From Comamonas sp. 26 (GTDB lineage Bacteria > Pseudomonadota > Gammaproteobacteria > Burkholderiales > Burkholderiaceae_C): DNA of 64,000 nt. Below the pieces are notes generated by a model. That model ran no database searches. It saw only the letters and a program-made list of their open reading frames with translations, and had not been told where the DNA came from. Position numbers and translations under genes: made by a program. Within the stretch, counting starts at the first letter, position 1; each line of letters opens with the position of its first letter. The stretch is taken from positions 2,976,001-3,040,000 of the forward strand of contig NZ_PEFL01000001.1 in assembly GCF_002754475.1 (NCBI RefSeq). Direction: 5' to 3'. This document shows positions 37,409 to 45,569 of the stretch, one piece after another.

Positions 37409-39121
37409 GTGCCGCACTTTGATATGTTGATTTGCAACGGCAGCGTGGTCGACGGCACGGGTGCCCCGCCGTTTTCCGCCGATGTGGCCGTGCTGGACGG
37501 ACGCATTGCCGCCATCGGGCATCAGCTCGGCAGTGCATCGCAAACCATCGATGCCACAGGACTTCTGATCACCCCCGGTTTTGTTGATGTGCACACCCAC
37601 TTTGATGGCCAGGTCACCTGGGACGCACGGCTCTGGCCCACATCACAGCAAGGCGTGACCACCGCCGTCATGGGCAACTGCGGCGTGGGTTTTGCCCCAT
37701 GCCGCCCCGAAGACCGCGACACACTGATCGCGCTGATGGAAGGCGTTGAGGACATCCCAGATACGGCTTTGCATGAAGGCTTGCCCTGGACCTGGGAGAG
37801 CTTCCCCGAGTACCTGAACGCACTCGGAGAACGCCACTACGACATCGACATTGCCGCATTGCTGCCCCATGGCCCGCTGCGGGTCTACGCCATGGGTGAG
37901 CGTGCCGTGCGGCGCGAATCCGCCAGCGAGCAAGATCTGCAAACCATGCAGCAACTGGTTAAGCAAGGGCTGGCCGCAGGTGCCGTCGGTCTATCCACGT
38001 CCCGCACCATGGCCCACCGCTCCAAATCTGGCAATTTCACGCCCATGTACCAGGCGGTAAGCCACGAGCTGCTGCAACTGGGACTATCGCTGAAGGACTA
38101 TCCGAACAGTGTGTTTCAGATGATTTCTGACTTTGAGGAAACGGAGCAGGAATTCAGCATTCTGAGCCGCGTCAGCCAGGCCACCGGCCGCGCAAGCACC
38201 CTGACGGTGATTCAGTATCCTCACAAGCCCCAGCTGCACCGTGAACTGCTGCAACTTATCACCCAGGCCAACGCAGACGGCCAGCGCATCACCGGCCAGG
38301 TACTCAACCGCCCCGTAGGTGTACTCATGGGCTTTGAATGCAGCCTCAATCCGTTTTCCTGCAAACCCAGCTATGAGGCTCTGGTGCATCTCCCGCAGAC
38401 AGAGCGTATCCGTGCGCTGGGCGATCCCGCCACACGCCAGCGCATCCTTAGCGAACAAGATCTTCAGCCCCATCTGTTCATGGCGTACTTTGGGCACAAC
38501 TACGCAGGCATGTACCCCTGGCAAGGCGATGCACCTGTCTACCTGCCGCAGTCCGAGGATTGCGTGCAGGCGCAGGCAGATGCAGCGGGCGTCCCGCCAC
38601 TGGAATGGCTTTATGACTTCATGCTGGGCAACAACGGCCAGGCCCTGGTCTATCTGCCCATGGCCAACTACCTCAACCATGACTGCAGCGCATTGCATGA
38701 GCTGCTCAGCCACGCGCACACCGTACCCGCATTGGGAGATGGTGGCGCGCATGTCGGCACCATCTGCGACGGCAGCGCCACCACTTTCTTGTTGACCGAA
38801 TGGGTGCGCGAGCGCGGTCTCTTCAGCATCGAATCGGCGGTGCAACTGTTGACGCAGCGCCCTGCGGCGCTCTATGGCTTCCTTGACAGGGGCACGCTAC
38901 AGAAGGGCAAGCTGGCCGATATCAACCTCATCGACCTGAAGGCACTGAAGATCCTGCCACCGCAAATCGTCAGAGACCTGCCCGCAGGCGGCAAGCGCTT
39001 TTTGCAGGGTGCCGAGGGCTATCGCTACACCATCAAGTCCGGTCAGATTACTTACCAGGATGGTGTGGCAACCAATGCCTTGCCCGGCAAGCTCGTGAGG
39101 CGCAGCGAACACACTGCGTAG
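37409..39121 (+). CDS. D-aminoacylase-like amidohydrolase
   Basis: This protein of about 570 residues is of the metal-dependent amidohydrolase superfamily. It has [12 protein letters not shown] (HxH metal site), [10 protein letters not shown] resembling the Cys-containing D-aminoacylase motif, and LGDGGAHVG with the late Asp. The family hydrolyses N-acyl-D-amino acids or related amides. In a bile-acid island, hydrolysis of an amide-linked conjugate is a possibility but is speculative. The start is GTG at 37409, set by GGAGAGACAAG; the upstream extension to 37355 is not conserved-looking. Confidence 0.82.
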   Translation: MPHFDMLICNGSVVDGTGAPPFSADVAVLDGRIAAIGHQLGSASQTIDATGLLITPGFVDVHTHFDGQVTWDARLWPTSQQGVTTAVMGNCGVGFAPCRPEDRDTLIALMEGVEDIPDTALHEGLPWTWESFPEYLNALGERHYDIDIAALLPHGPLRVYAMGERAVRRESASEQDLQTMQQLVKQGLAAGAVGLSTSRTMAHRSKSGNFTPMYQAVSHELLQLGLSLKDYPNSVFQMISDFEETEQEFSILSRVSQATGRASTLTVIQYPHKPQLHRELLQLITQANADGQRITGQVLNRPVGVLMGFECSLNPFSCKPSYEALVHLPQTERIRALGDPATRQRILSEQDLQPHLFMAYFGHNYAGMYPWQGDAPVYLPQSEDCVQAQADAAGVPPLEWLYDFMLGNNGQALVYLPMANYLNHDCSALHELLSHAHTVPALGDGGAHVGTICDGSATTFLLTEWVRERGLFSIESAVQLLTQRPAALYGFLDRGTLQKGKLADINLIDLKALKILPPQIVRDLPAGGKRFLQGAEGYRYTIKSGQITYQDGVATNALPGKLVRRSEHTA

Positions 39122-39124
39122 GCG

Positions 39125-39156
39125 TTGATCAACGGCCCGAGCGGGCCGTTGATCAA
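39125..39156 (+). terminator. Perfect 14-bp palindrome after the amidohydrolase
   Basis: Arms TTGATCAACGGCCC / GGGCCGTTGATCAA with loop GAGC start 3 bases after the stop codon. There is no T-run (GGGG follows), so it is a non-canonical terminator or an mRNA-stabilising hairpin. Confidence 0.6.
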
Positions 39157-39209
39157 GGGGTTCAGGTGCCGCCTATATAGTGATCAGTCATCGTCCACGC
39201 CTTTACCCC

Positions 39210-39650
39210 ATGCACTTGCACAAGCTTTTGAAACCGCTTCACGCATGGCTCATGCTGCTGAGCTTTTGCGCCATGCCATGCAGCGCACAAGAGGCTGCGG
39301 CTTGGGAAAATCAAACCTCGGGCCGCACGTCCATCGCCAATCTGGGAACGGTTCACTATGAGGTGAGCTACAGCAGCGCAGGCTTTGATCACTTTGATTC
39401 TGAAATCGTGGTCAAGTGGAATGACAACGGCGCACAAACGCAAACGCTGTACGAAGGCATCTACGACAAGCCGCCCGCCAAGGTCTGGGGTGCCGGGCAT
39501 TATCTATGCATTGCAATGCAGGCCTGTGCGAGATATTCAGATCACTGCAACCAGCATGTGATTGCACACAGCTATGACGTGCGCGGCAAAGCCTTTGTAG
39601 CGCTGGAGTCCGAGAAGACGACGCGCAGAATTTGCAGAGCACCGCGCTAA
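39210..39650 (+). CDS. Small secreted protein of unknown function
   Basis: This protein of about 146 residues has a clear signal peptide (MHLHKLLKPLHAWLMLLSF, cleavage near PCSAQ). The mature part is rich in aromatic residues and has several Cys (CIAMQACARYSDHC), which could form disulfides in the periplasm. I do not recognise a family. The ATG at 39210 is preferred over one at 39180 because it gives a normal signal peptide. It lies downstream of the amidohydrolase palindrome and ends at a strong bidirectional terminator. Confidence 0.6.
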   Translation: MHLHKLLKPLHAWLMLLSFCAMPCSAQEAAAWENQTSGRTSIANLGTVHYEVSYSSAGFDHFDSEIVVKWNDNGAQTQTLYEGIYDKPPAKVWGAGHYLCIAMQACARYSDHCNQHVIAHSYDVRGKAFVALESEKTTRRICRAPR

Positions 39651-39654
39651 GAAT

Positions 39655-39680
39655 AAAAAAAAGGAGGCCGAAGCCTCCTT
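39655..39680. terminator. Bidirectional terminator
   Basis: A stem AAGGAGGC / GCCTCCTT with loop CGAA is preceded by AAAAAA. It lies between convergent genes (secreted protein and FadD19-like ligase). Confidence 0.75.
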
Positions 39681-39751
39681 GTAAAGTCCCGTCGTCAGGC
39701 GCGACGAACAGGGGGATTGCTCAATGGGTTTGCTGGCTGTGCGCGCCGTTC

Positions 39752-41380
39752 TCAGACTAGCGCAGCAGCCGTCAGCGGCTGGTTGTCTTGCGCGAAGGCC
39801 TTGGCCCAGCGATAGTCCGCCTTTCCTGCGGGGCTGCGCTTGACTTCGGATGCCACAAACACGGCACGCGGCACCTTGTAACCTGACAGATTGCTGCGGC
39901 ACACTTTCTCAAATTCCTGCAGGTCAAACGTCTGCCCCTGCTGAACCTGCACCACGGCAGCCACCTTGCTGCCCCAGCGCTCGTCGGGCAGGCCGATCAC
40001 CACCACATCCTGCACAGACTTGTAGCGACGCGCGGCTTCCTCCACCTCCTCGGGATAGACTTTTTCGCCGCCAGTGTTGATACATTGAGAGCCACGGCCC
40101 AATACCATGTATTCACCCGAGTTTTCGATACGGGCGCGGTCACCGGTCAGCACCCAACGGCAGCCGTCAATCACCACAAAGGTCTCGGCAGTCTTCTTGG
40201 GGTCGCCGTAATAGCCCAGAGGGGTGTGACCGCTGCGCGCCAGAATGCCTTCCTCTCCGGCTTGGCTCAGGATGCGCAGGTCTTCGGAGATCACGCTCAA
40301 ATCCGCGCGCGGCGCAATCCTCATCAGCCCGGCACTCTCGGGCGTCTTGTCGCCGCCGCCCACCACGCCAGATTCAGAGCTGGCCATGCTGTTGTTGAGC
40401 ATCAGGTGCGGCACCTGCACCAGCAGCCGCTCCTGCAGATGGCGGGAGAACACCGCACCGCCATTGCCAAAAACCATCAGTGACTTGAGCGGCCAGCGGC
40501 CGGGGTGACTCTCCAACGCCTGGATGATTGGCAGGGCCATAGCATCGCCCACCACGGCCATCACATTGATGCTGTGACGCTCGATCAAATCCAGCATATG
40601 CACCGGGTCAAAGCTCTTGCGGTCATTCACATAGACCGGGTGACCCGAGAAAAGGCTGATCAACGTCGCCCACATTGCCGCACCGTGCATCAGAGGAGCT
40701 GCCGCCAGGTAAGCCAGCGCAGGGCCATGAGCCACCAGTTGCAGCAGTTCTTCAGGTGCCTCAATCGGAGGGCGTCGGAAGTAGTAGCCACCACCACCTA
40801 AGGCTCCCATGAACAGAGCCTTGTGCGGCCACATCACACCCTTGGGAAGGCCGGTAGTCCCGCCCGTGCAGAGCATGAAGATATCGTCATCGCTACGGTT
40901 CGGGTCGATCAGCACAGAGCTGCCTTCGGCCAGCACTTGCTCATAGCTTTTCACCATCTGGGGCAAGCCTTCACGTGCCTCACCCACACGCAACGCCAGG
41001 CGCAGCGTGGGCACTTGAGGGATGACGTCTAATACTGCGCCATCAAAATCTGCGCCGTAAATCAGACCACGCAGATCCAGACTGTTGAACAAACCCAGCA
41101 GCTCATCGGCCACATAGCGGTAGTTCACATTGACGGGAATCGCGCCAATCTTGCAGCAGGCAAAAAATGCCTCCAGGTATTCCGCGCAGTTGTAGAGCTG
41201 AATGCCGACGTTATCGCCACGGCCGATGCCTCTGGCCCTCAGCGCATTGCCCAGCTTGTTGGCGCGCTCGTCGAGCTGGCTGAATGTGAGTTTCTGATCG
41301 CCACAGCCAAAGGCAATGCGCGTCGGCACTGCCTGCACCACCAACTCGAAAATATCTGCCAGATTGAATGTCCGCTTCAT
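39752..41380 (-). CDS. FadD19-like steroid-CoA ligase
   Basis: This 542-residue AMP-forming ligase activates a carboxylic acid to its CoA ester. It has FMLCTGGTTGLPKGVMWPH, GRGSQCINTGGEKVYPEEVEE and the C-terminal KRSPAGKADYRWAK with the catalytic Lys. The start FNLADIFELVVQAVPTRIAFGCG, the MWPH motif and the DYRWAK end closely resemble mycobacterial FadD19, which activates steroid acids with long side chains (C24-C27). Together with the downstream fused ACAD this fits C24 bile-acid activation (inferred). It has its own operator-like site upstream. The ATG follows GGAGAC. Confidence 0.87.
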   Translation of the reverse strand: MKRTFNLADIFELVVQAVPTRIAFGCGDQKLTFSQLDERANKLGNALRARGIGRGDNVGIQLYNCAEYLEAFFACCKIGAIPVNVNYRYVADELLGLFNSLDLRGLIYGADFDGAVLDVIPQVPTLRLALRVGEAREGLPQMVKSYEQVLAEGSSVLIDPNRSDDDIFMLCTGGTTGLPKGVMWPHKALFMGALGGGGYYFRRPPIEAPEELLQLVAHGPALAYLAAAPLMHGAAMWATLISLFSGHPVYVNDRKSFDPVHMLDLIERHSINVMAVVGDAMALPIIQALESHPGRWPLKSLMVFGNGGAVFSRHLQERLLVQVPHLMLNNSMASSESGVVGGGDKTPESAGLMRIAPRADLSVISEDLRILSQAGEEGILARSGHTPLGYYGDPKKTAETFVVIDGCRWVLTGDRARIENSGEYMVLGRGSQCINTGGEKVYPEEVEEAARRYKSVQDVVVIGLPDERWGSKVAAVVQVQQGQTFDLQEFEKVCRSNLSGYKVPRAVFVASEVKRSPAGKADYRWAKAFAQDNQPLTAAALV

Positions 41381-41472
41381 GTCTTTGTCTCCGTCTTTCT
41401 AATTGATTCAAACCCGATGCACTGCGGCATGCTCAACGACGGCGTCATCGTCAAGCGGGCAACTGCTGCATT

Positions 41473-41488
41473 CATCGTCCACTTGAAC
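41473..41488 (-). promoter_or_regulatory. Operator-like motif upstream of the FadD19-like gene
   Basis: On the minus strand this reads GTTC-AAGT-GGACGATG, 93 bases upstream of the ligase start. The right half is perfect and the left half has one mismatch. The rest of the 254-base gap shows no gene. Confidence 0.45.
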
Positions 41489-41634
41489 TGAGGGCAGACC
41501 CTGAGAGCAAACACCCAAGTTTCCGGGCGCTGATATTGGCCGATAACCGGGTGTTGTCCTACAGAAGTTTTCCTGAGTTGCAAGCCACGCTTTCATGCGC
41601 CAAACCATGCTCAAGCGCCTTATCGATATGCGCT

Positions 41635-43002
41635 TCAAGCTATCTTTTTTGCAGCCATCTGCCGCGCATAAGGCTTGATGCTCCAAACATAGGCCAGCAC
41701 CCCCAGCACATAAAAAGACAGCATTGATGCAAGTGCCCAGCGCAGTGATTCATTGCCAGCGCGAGCGATAAAGGCATCGCTGAGCAGACCCACCGTCAGC
41801 GGCCCCAGACCACCGCCCACCGCTGTCAGAAGCAGGTTGTAGATAGACAGGGATGTGGCCAGACTCGACGATGCAATCACATTGGCCAGCGCCGCAAAAG
41901 CAGGAGCCGCCCAGAAACTGGAGAACACCGCAAACAGGCCATACCAGACAATCGCATGCGGAATCTGCAGGCCCGCAACCACCCATTTCTCGGGCGAATC
42001 GTCAAGGTAGAACGCCAGCCCCAGCGGAATCGAGATCAGCGTTGCCAGCATCGGAATGCCGATCTGCCAGCGCACATCACGCTTGGCCATCACATCGGTA
42101 ATCCAGCCACTGAGCAAGGCACCAAGAATCGCGCCCGGCCCACCAATGAAACCCATGATGGCCCCGGCATCCTTGAGCTGAAGTCCGTGAGAGCGCACCA
42201 GAAATGCGGTGTTCCACATACCAATGGCGTAGCCTGAAAACGCCATCACCATGCCCGCAAGGCCCAGGCCCACAAATGCCTTGTTACGGCGCAGAGCGCC
42301 CATCACATCCGAGAATTTTTCAGCCACTGCAGCAGTTGCAGCCCGCTTGCCCAATGCCTCCTGCGCACCGCGCAGGGGCTCACGGCAAGTCAGGCGCAGC
42401 ACCAGGGCGATCAGCACACCAGGCACGGCCAGCCACAAAAATGCGGCACGCCAGCCGTATTGCTGGGCAATCCACGCCCCGACACCCAGTCCGACCAGCG
42501 AGCCCAGATGCGGGCCCAGACTGAACACACTCATGGCGCGGCTGCGTTGCTCTGGCGGGTACACATCGGCAATCATGGTGGTTGATGCTGCCGTGCTGCC
42601 TGCCTCGCCTACGGCTACGCCCACACGTGCGGCGGTCAGACTCCAGAAGCCCACCGCCATGCCGCACAAAGCCGTAGCAATGCTCCAGCCGCCGCAGCAC
42701 CAGGCAATCAGGTTGCGACGGTTGGTGCGATCGGCAAAGCGGCCAAAAGGCACGGCCAGAATGCTGTAGAAGAGCGCAAAGGCCAGACCGGTGAGCAGAC
42801 CCATGGCACTGTCCGAGACGCCCATCTCTTTCTTGATGGGCTCAATCAGCACACCCATGATCTGGCGGTCAATCATGCTCATGCCATAGACAAGCAGCAG
42901 CACAAACAGCAGGTAATGGCGACGCCAGCCCGTCACATTGCTCACCGCCCTCGGCATGGCAGAAACAGCTTTTGGCACATTGGCCGCAGCAGATGCACTC
43001 AT
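41635..43002 (-). CDS. MFS transporter
   Basis: This protein of about 455 residues has about 12 membrane segments and the signature IDRQIMGVLIEPIKKEMGVSDSAMGLLTGLAFALFYSILAVPFGRFADR. It is the third paralogue in the window. The frame stays open far upstream, but the ATG at 43002 has AAAGGAGACAGG before it and begins a normal MFS N-terminus. It lies behind the fused ACAD gene with a strong hairpin between, so it may be transcribed less or separately. The substrate is unknown. Confidence 0.85.
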   Translation of the reverse strand: MSASAAANVPKAVSAMPRAVSNVTGWRRHYLLFVLLLVYGMSMIDRQIMGVLIEPIKKEMGVSDSAMGLLTGLAFALFYSILAVPFGRFADRTNRRNLIAWCCGGWSIATALCGMAVGFWSLTAARVGVAVGEAGSTAASTTMIADVYPPEQRSRAMSVFSLGPHLGSLVGLGVGAWIAQQYGWRAAFLWLAVPGVLIALVLRLTCREPLRGAQEALGKRAATAAVAEKFSDVMGALRRNKAFVGLGLAGMVMAFSGYAIGMWNTAFLVRSHGLQLKDAGAIMGFIGGPGAILGALLSGWITDVMAKRDVRWQIGIPMLATLISIPLGLAFYLDDSPEKWVVAGLQIPHAIVWYGLFAVFSSFWAAPAFAALANVIASSSLATSLSIYNLLLTAVGGGLGPLTVGLLSDAFIARAGNESLRWALASMLSFYVLGVLAYVWSIKPYARQMAAKKIA

Positions 43003-43071
43003 ATCCTGTCTCCTTTTAAGCCGTGATCTCTGCCACGTTTCATTGATGGAATTTTCTTGACCCGGCCTGAT

Positions 43072-43118
43072 AAAAAACGCGGCGCTCCGTGGCGGGGTCA
43101 ATGCCCCGGCGCGCCGCG
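43072..43118 (-). terminator. GC-rich terminator after the fused ACAD
   Basis: An outer stem CGCGGCGC / GCGCCGCG with an inner GGCGGGG / CCCCGGC-type pairing is preceded by AAAAAA, giving a U-run on the minus strand directly after the stop at 43127. Confidence 0.7.
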
Positions 43119-43126
43119 CGAAGTCA

Positions 43127-45538
43127 CTAAGCAACCAGCTCGCTAAAAGGCATATCCTTGTCCGTTCGGGTCTCGGGGGCCAGACCCAGCACGCGCTCGC
43201 CAATGCTGTTGAGCACCACTTCGTCAGTACCACCTGCAATGCGCATGCCCGCAGAGCCGAACCACAGACGCTCGACCATGGCAAAGCGCTCGCCCAGTTC
43301 GCTGGCCGCCAGCACGCCGCGCTCGCCCAGCAAATCGATGGCGAAATAGCTGAACGCCTGCAGCGCCGCAGCGGCCACATTCTTGGCACCGCTCATCTCT
43401 GGCCCGGGCTGGCGGCCCTTACTCAGCGCCGTCAGCGCGCGGCATTGCAGCAGCCACAGTGCCTGCTCTTTCAGGTACAGATCGGCCCAACGTTCACGCA
43501 TACGGCCGTCCTGCAACGCGGGTTTACCTTGAAACTCGTAGTCCGCAAGCAGACCCGCCGTAGTGCGCCACAGCTCGGCAGGGATTACGCCGCCAATGGC
43601 CAGTCGCTCGGCCATCAAGCCCGTCAGGGTGACCTTCCAGCCACCACCCAGCTTGCCCACCAATTGGCTGTCGGGCACAAACACGTTCTCGAAGAAGACT
43701 TCGTTGAATTCAGACTCGCCGCCAGCCTGACGAATGGGGCGCACGGTAATGCCAGGCGATTTCATGTTCAGAAAGAAGGTGCTCATACCTTCAAACTTGG
43801 ACGCCAGCGGGTTGGTGCGCGTCAGCACCAGACCGAACTGGGCAAACTGCGCCAGAGAAGTCCAGACCTTCTGGCCGTTGATGAGCCAGCCCTCGCGGCC
43901 ATCCGTAGCGCGTTCGGCGCGGGTGCGCACCATGCCCAGATCAGAGCCTGCACCGGGCTCGCTCAACAACTGGCACCAGAGGTTTTTACCGCCCAGCGCT
44001 GGTGCCACATGCCTACCCAGCACTTCAGGGCTGGCATGGGCCATGACCGAAGGCAGTACCATGCCCAGACTGACGTTGAACATGCCAGTAGGCACCTTGA
44101 CCTTGCCCTCTTCCTGGCGCCAGATCAGCTCTTGCATGGGCGTTCCGCCACGGCCACCCAACACCTTGGGCCAGGTGATGGCGCCAAAGCCGCCTGCCGC
44201 CTTCTTGCCCTGCCAGATACGGGCAGCCTCCATGCGCTGCTCAGCCGTCATGTCGCGGCCAAAGTAGTCATCAGCACTGGCCTTGGGTTCGGCATTGAGC
44301 TGCAGCCAGGCGCGGCATTCAGCGCGAAAGGCGGCCTCTTCGGGCGTATCTTCAAAGTCCATGGACTGGCTGTCACCCTCTGCCATGCTTTGAGCCACCT
44401 TCTCTTGCGCAGGTTCATCCATGCGCTTTTGCAGCTCGGCAGCAACCTGCTCACGCCAGGCGTGGATATTGCCCAGTTCCACGGCCTGCTGACGCGCACG
44501 GCGGTAGAAAAGGTGGCAGTCCAACTCCCATGTGTAGCCCATGCCGCCGTGGGTGTGCAGGCTTTCCTGCGCCGCATCGGACAGCGCCTGTGTCGTGCTC
44601 ACACGCGCAGCCGCAGCGGCAGCGGCCAGATCTGGCGCACCAGCGGCCTGCGCCATGTCTGACGTCAGCGCCCATGCGCCGTAGTAGCAGTGGGCACGCG
44701 CCAGCTGGTTGTTGGTGTAGAGGTTGGCCAGCTTGTGCTTGATGCCCTGGTAGGAGCCAATGGCACGGCCAAAGGCCTTGCGCTCCTTGGCATAAGCGGC
44801 GGCCATCTCCAGTGCTGCATCGGCCGCACCCAGCTGCTCAAACGCCAGCATAACGGCGGCGCGATTGCGCACACGTGTCAGCACCTGAGCGGCGCTGGCC
44901 GCGCCATCCAGCAGCTCGGCAGCCGTGCCGCCAAAACTCAGAGATGCATAGGGCTTGGAAGGATCCAGCGTCTTGAGCGCCTTGCGCTGCACCGAGGTAT
45001 CGAATTGAAAGGCCACCAGCACATCAGCGCCAGCCGCATTACGCGCCAGTGCCACGCCCCATTGCGCAGCCATGCCGTCAGCCACCAGCAGGCATTCGCC
45101 CTTCAAGGTCTTGCCATCAAACACTGGCAGATCTGCCAGCGGTTTCTGACCATCCGTAGGTGCTGCCAGACAACCAATACTTCCGCCAGAAACAGGCTGC
45201 AGCCATTTCTGGCGTTGCGGTGACTGCTCTTGCGTTGATAGCATCAGGGCCTGCACGGCAAGATACATGGTGGAGGCCAGTGGCACGGGGCTGAGCTGGC
45301 GGCCCACTTCTTCGGCCACCACGCACATCTCCATGGCTCCTAGACCAATACCGCCGCAGTCCTCGGGCAGCATCAGGCTGGTCACCCCCAGCTGCGCCAT
45401 TCCGTTCCACACGCCTTGCGCGTAACGGCCTTCACCTTCGAGCAGTGCGCGTGCCTGCGTCAGCGGTGATTCCTTGGTCAGAAATTTGCGAATCTCCGTA
45501 CGCAAAGCATTCTGGTCGTCACTGAAATCAAAGTTCAT
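43127..45538 (-). CDS. Fused double acyl-CoA dehydrogenase (FadE34-like)
   Basis: This 803-residue protein consists of two complete ACAD domains. Domain 1 (about 1-375) starts MNFDFSDDQNALRTEIRKFL and ends with HTHGGMGYTWELDCHLFYRRA. A linker rich in Glu, Gln and Ser (about 375-392) follows. Domain 2 (about 393-803) has LLSEPGAGSDLGMVRT, GQKVWTSLAQFAQFG and the FAD-end AGGTDEVVLNSIGERVLG. Its layout equals a heteromeric ACAD pair in one chain, as in mycobacterial FadE34 (ChsE3), which acts on longer steroid-CoA side chains. The order of domains equals the gene order of the unfused pair at 59196/58021. The ATG follows GGAGACGAGAAG. Confidence 0.9.
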   Translation of the reverse strand: MNFDFSDDQNALRTEIRKFLTKESPLTQARALLEGEGRYAQGVWNGMAQLGVTSLMLPEDCGGIGLGAMEMCVVAEEVGRQLSPVPLASTMYLAVQALMLSTQEQSPQRQKWLQPVSGGSIGCLAAPTDGQKPLADLPVFDGKTLKGECLLVADGMAAQWGVALARNAAGADVLVAFQFDTSVQRKALKTLDPSKPYASLSFGGTAAELLDGAASAAQVLTRVRNRAAVMLAFEQLGAADAALEMAAAYAKERKAFGRAIGSYQGIKHKLANLYTNNQLARAHCYYGAWALTSDMAQAAGAPDLAAAAAAARVSTTQALSDAAQESLHTHGGMGYTWELDCHLFYRRARQQAVELGNIHAWREQVAAELQKRMDEPAQEKVAQSMAEGDSQSMDFEDTPEEAAFRAECRAWLQLNAEPKASADDYFGRDMTAEQRMEAARIWQGKKAAGGFGAITWPKVLGGRGGTPMQELIWRQEEGKVKVPTGMFNVSLGMVLPSVMAHASPEVLGRHVAPALGGKNLWCQLLSEPGAGSDLGMVRTRAERATDGREGWLINGQKVWTSLAQFAQFGLVLTRTNPLASKFEGMSTFFLNMKSPGITVRPIRQAGGESEFNEVFFENVFVPDSQLVGKLGGGWKVTLTGLMAERLAIGGVIPAELWRTTAGLLADYEFQGKPALQDGRMRERWADLYLKEQALWLLQCRALTALSKGRQPGPEMSGAKNVAAAALQAFSYFAIDLLGERGVLAASELGERFAMVERLWFGSAGMRIAGGTDEVVLNSIGERVLGLAPETRTDKDMPFSELVA

Positions 45539-45569
45539 TTCTTCTCGTCTCCACAGATTTCTCTAAGGC

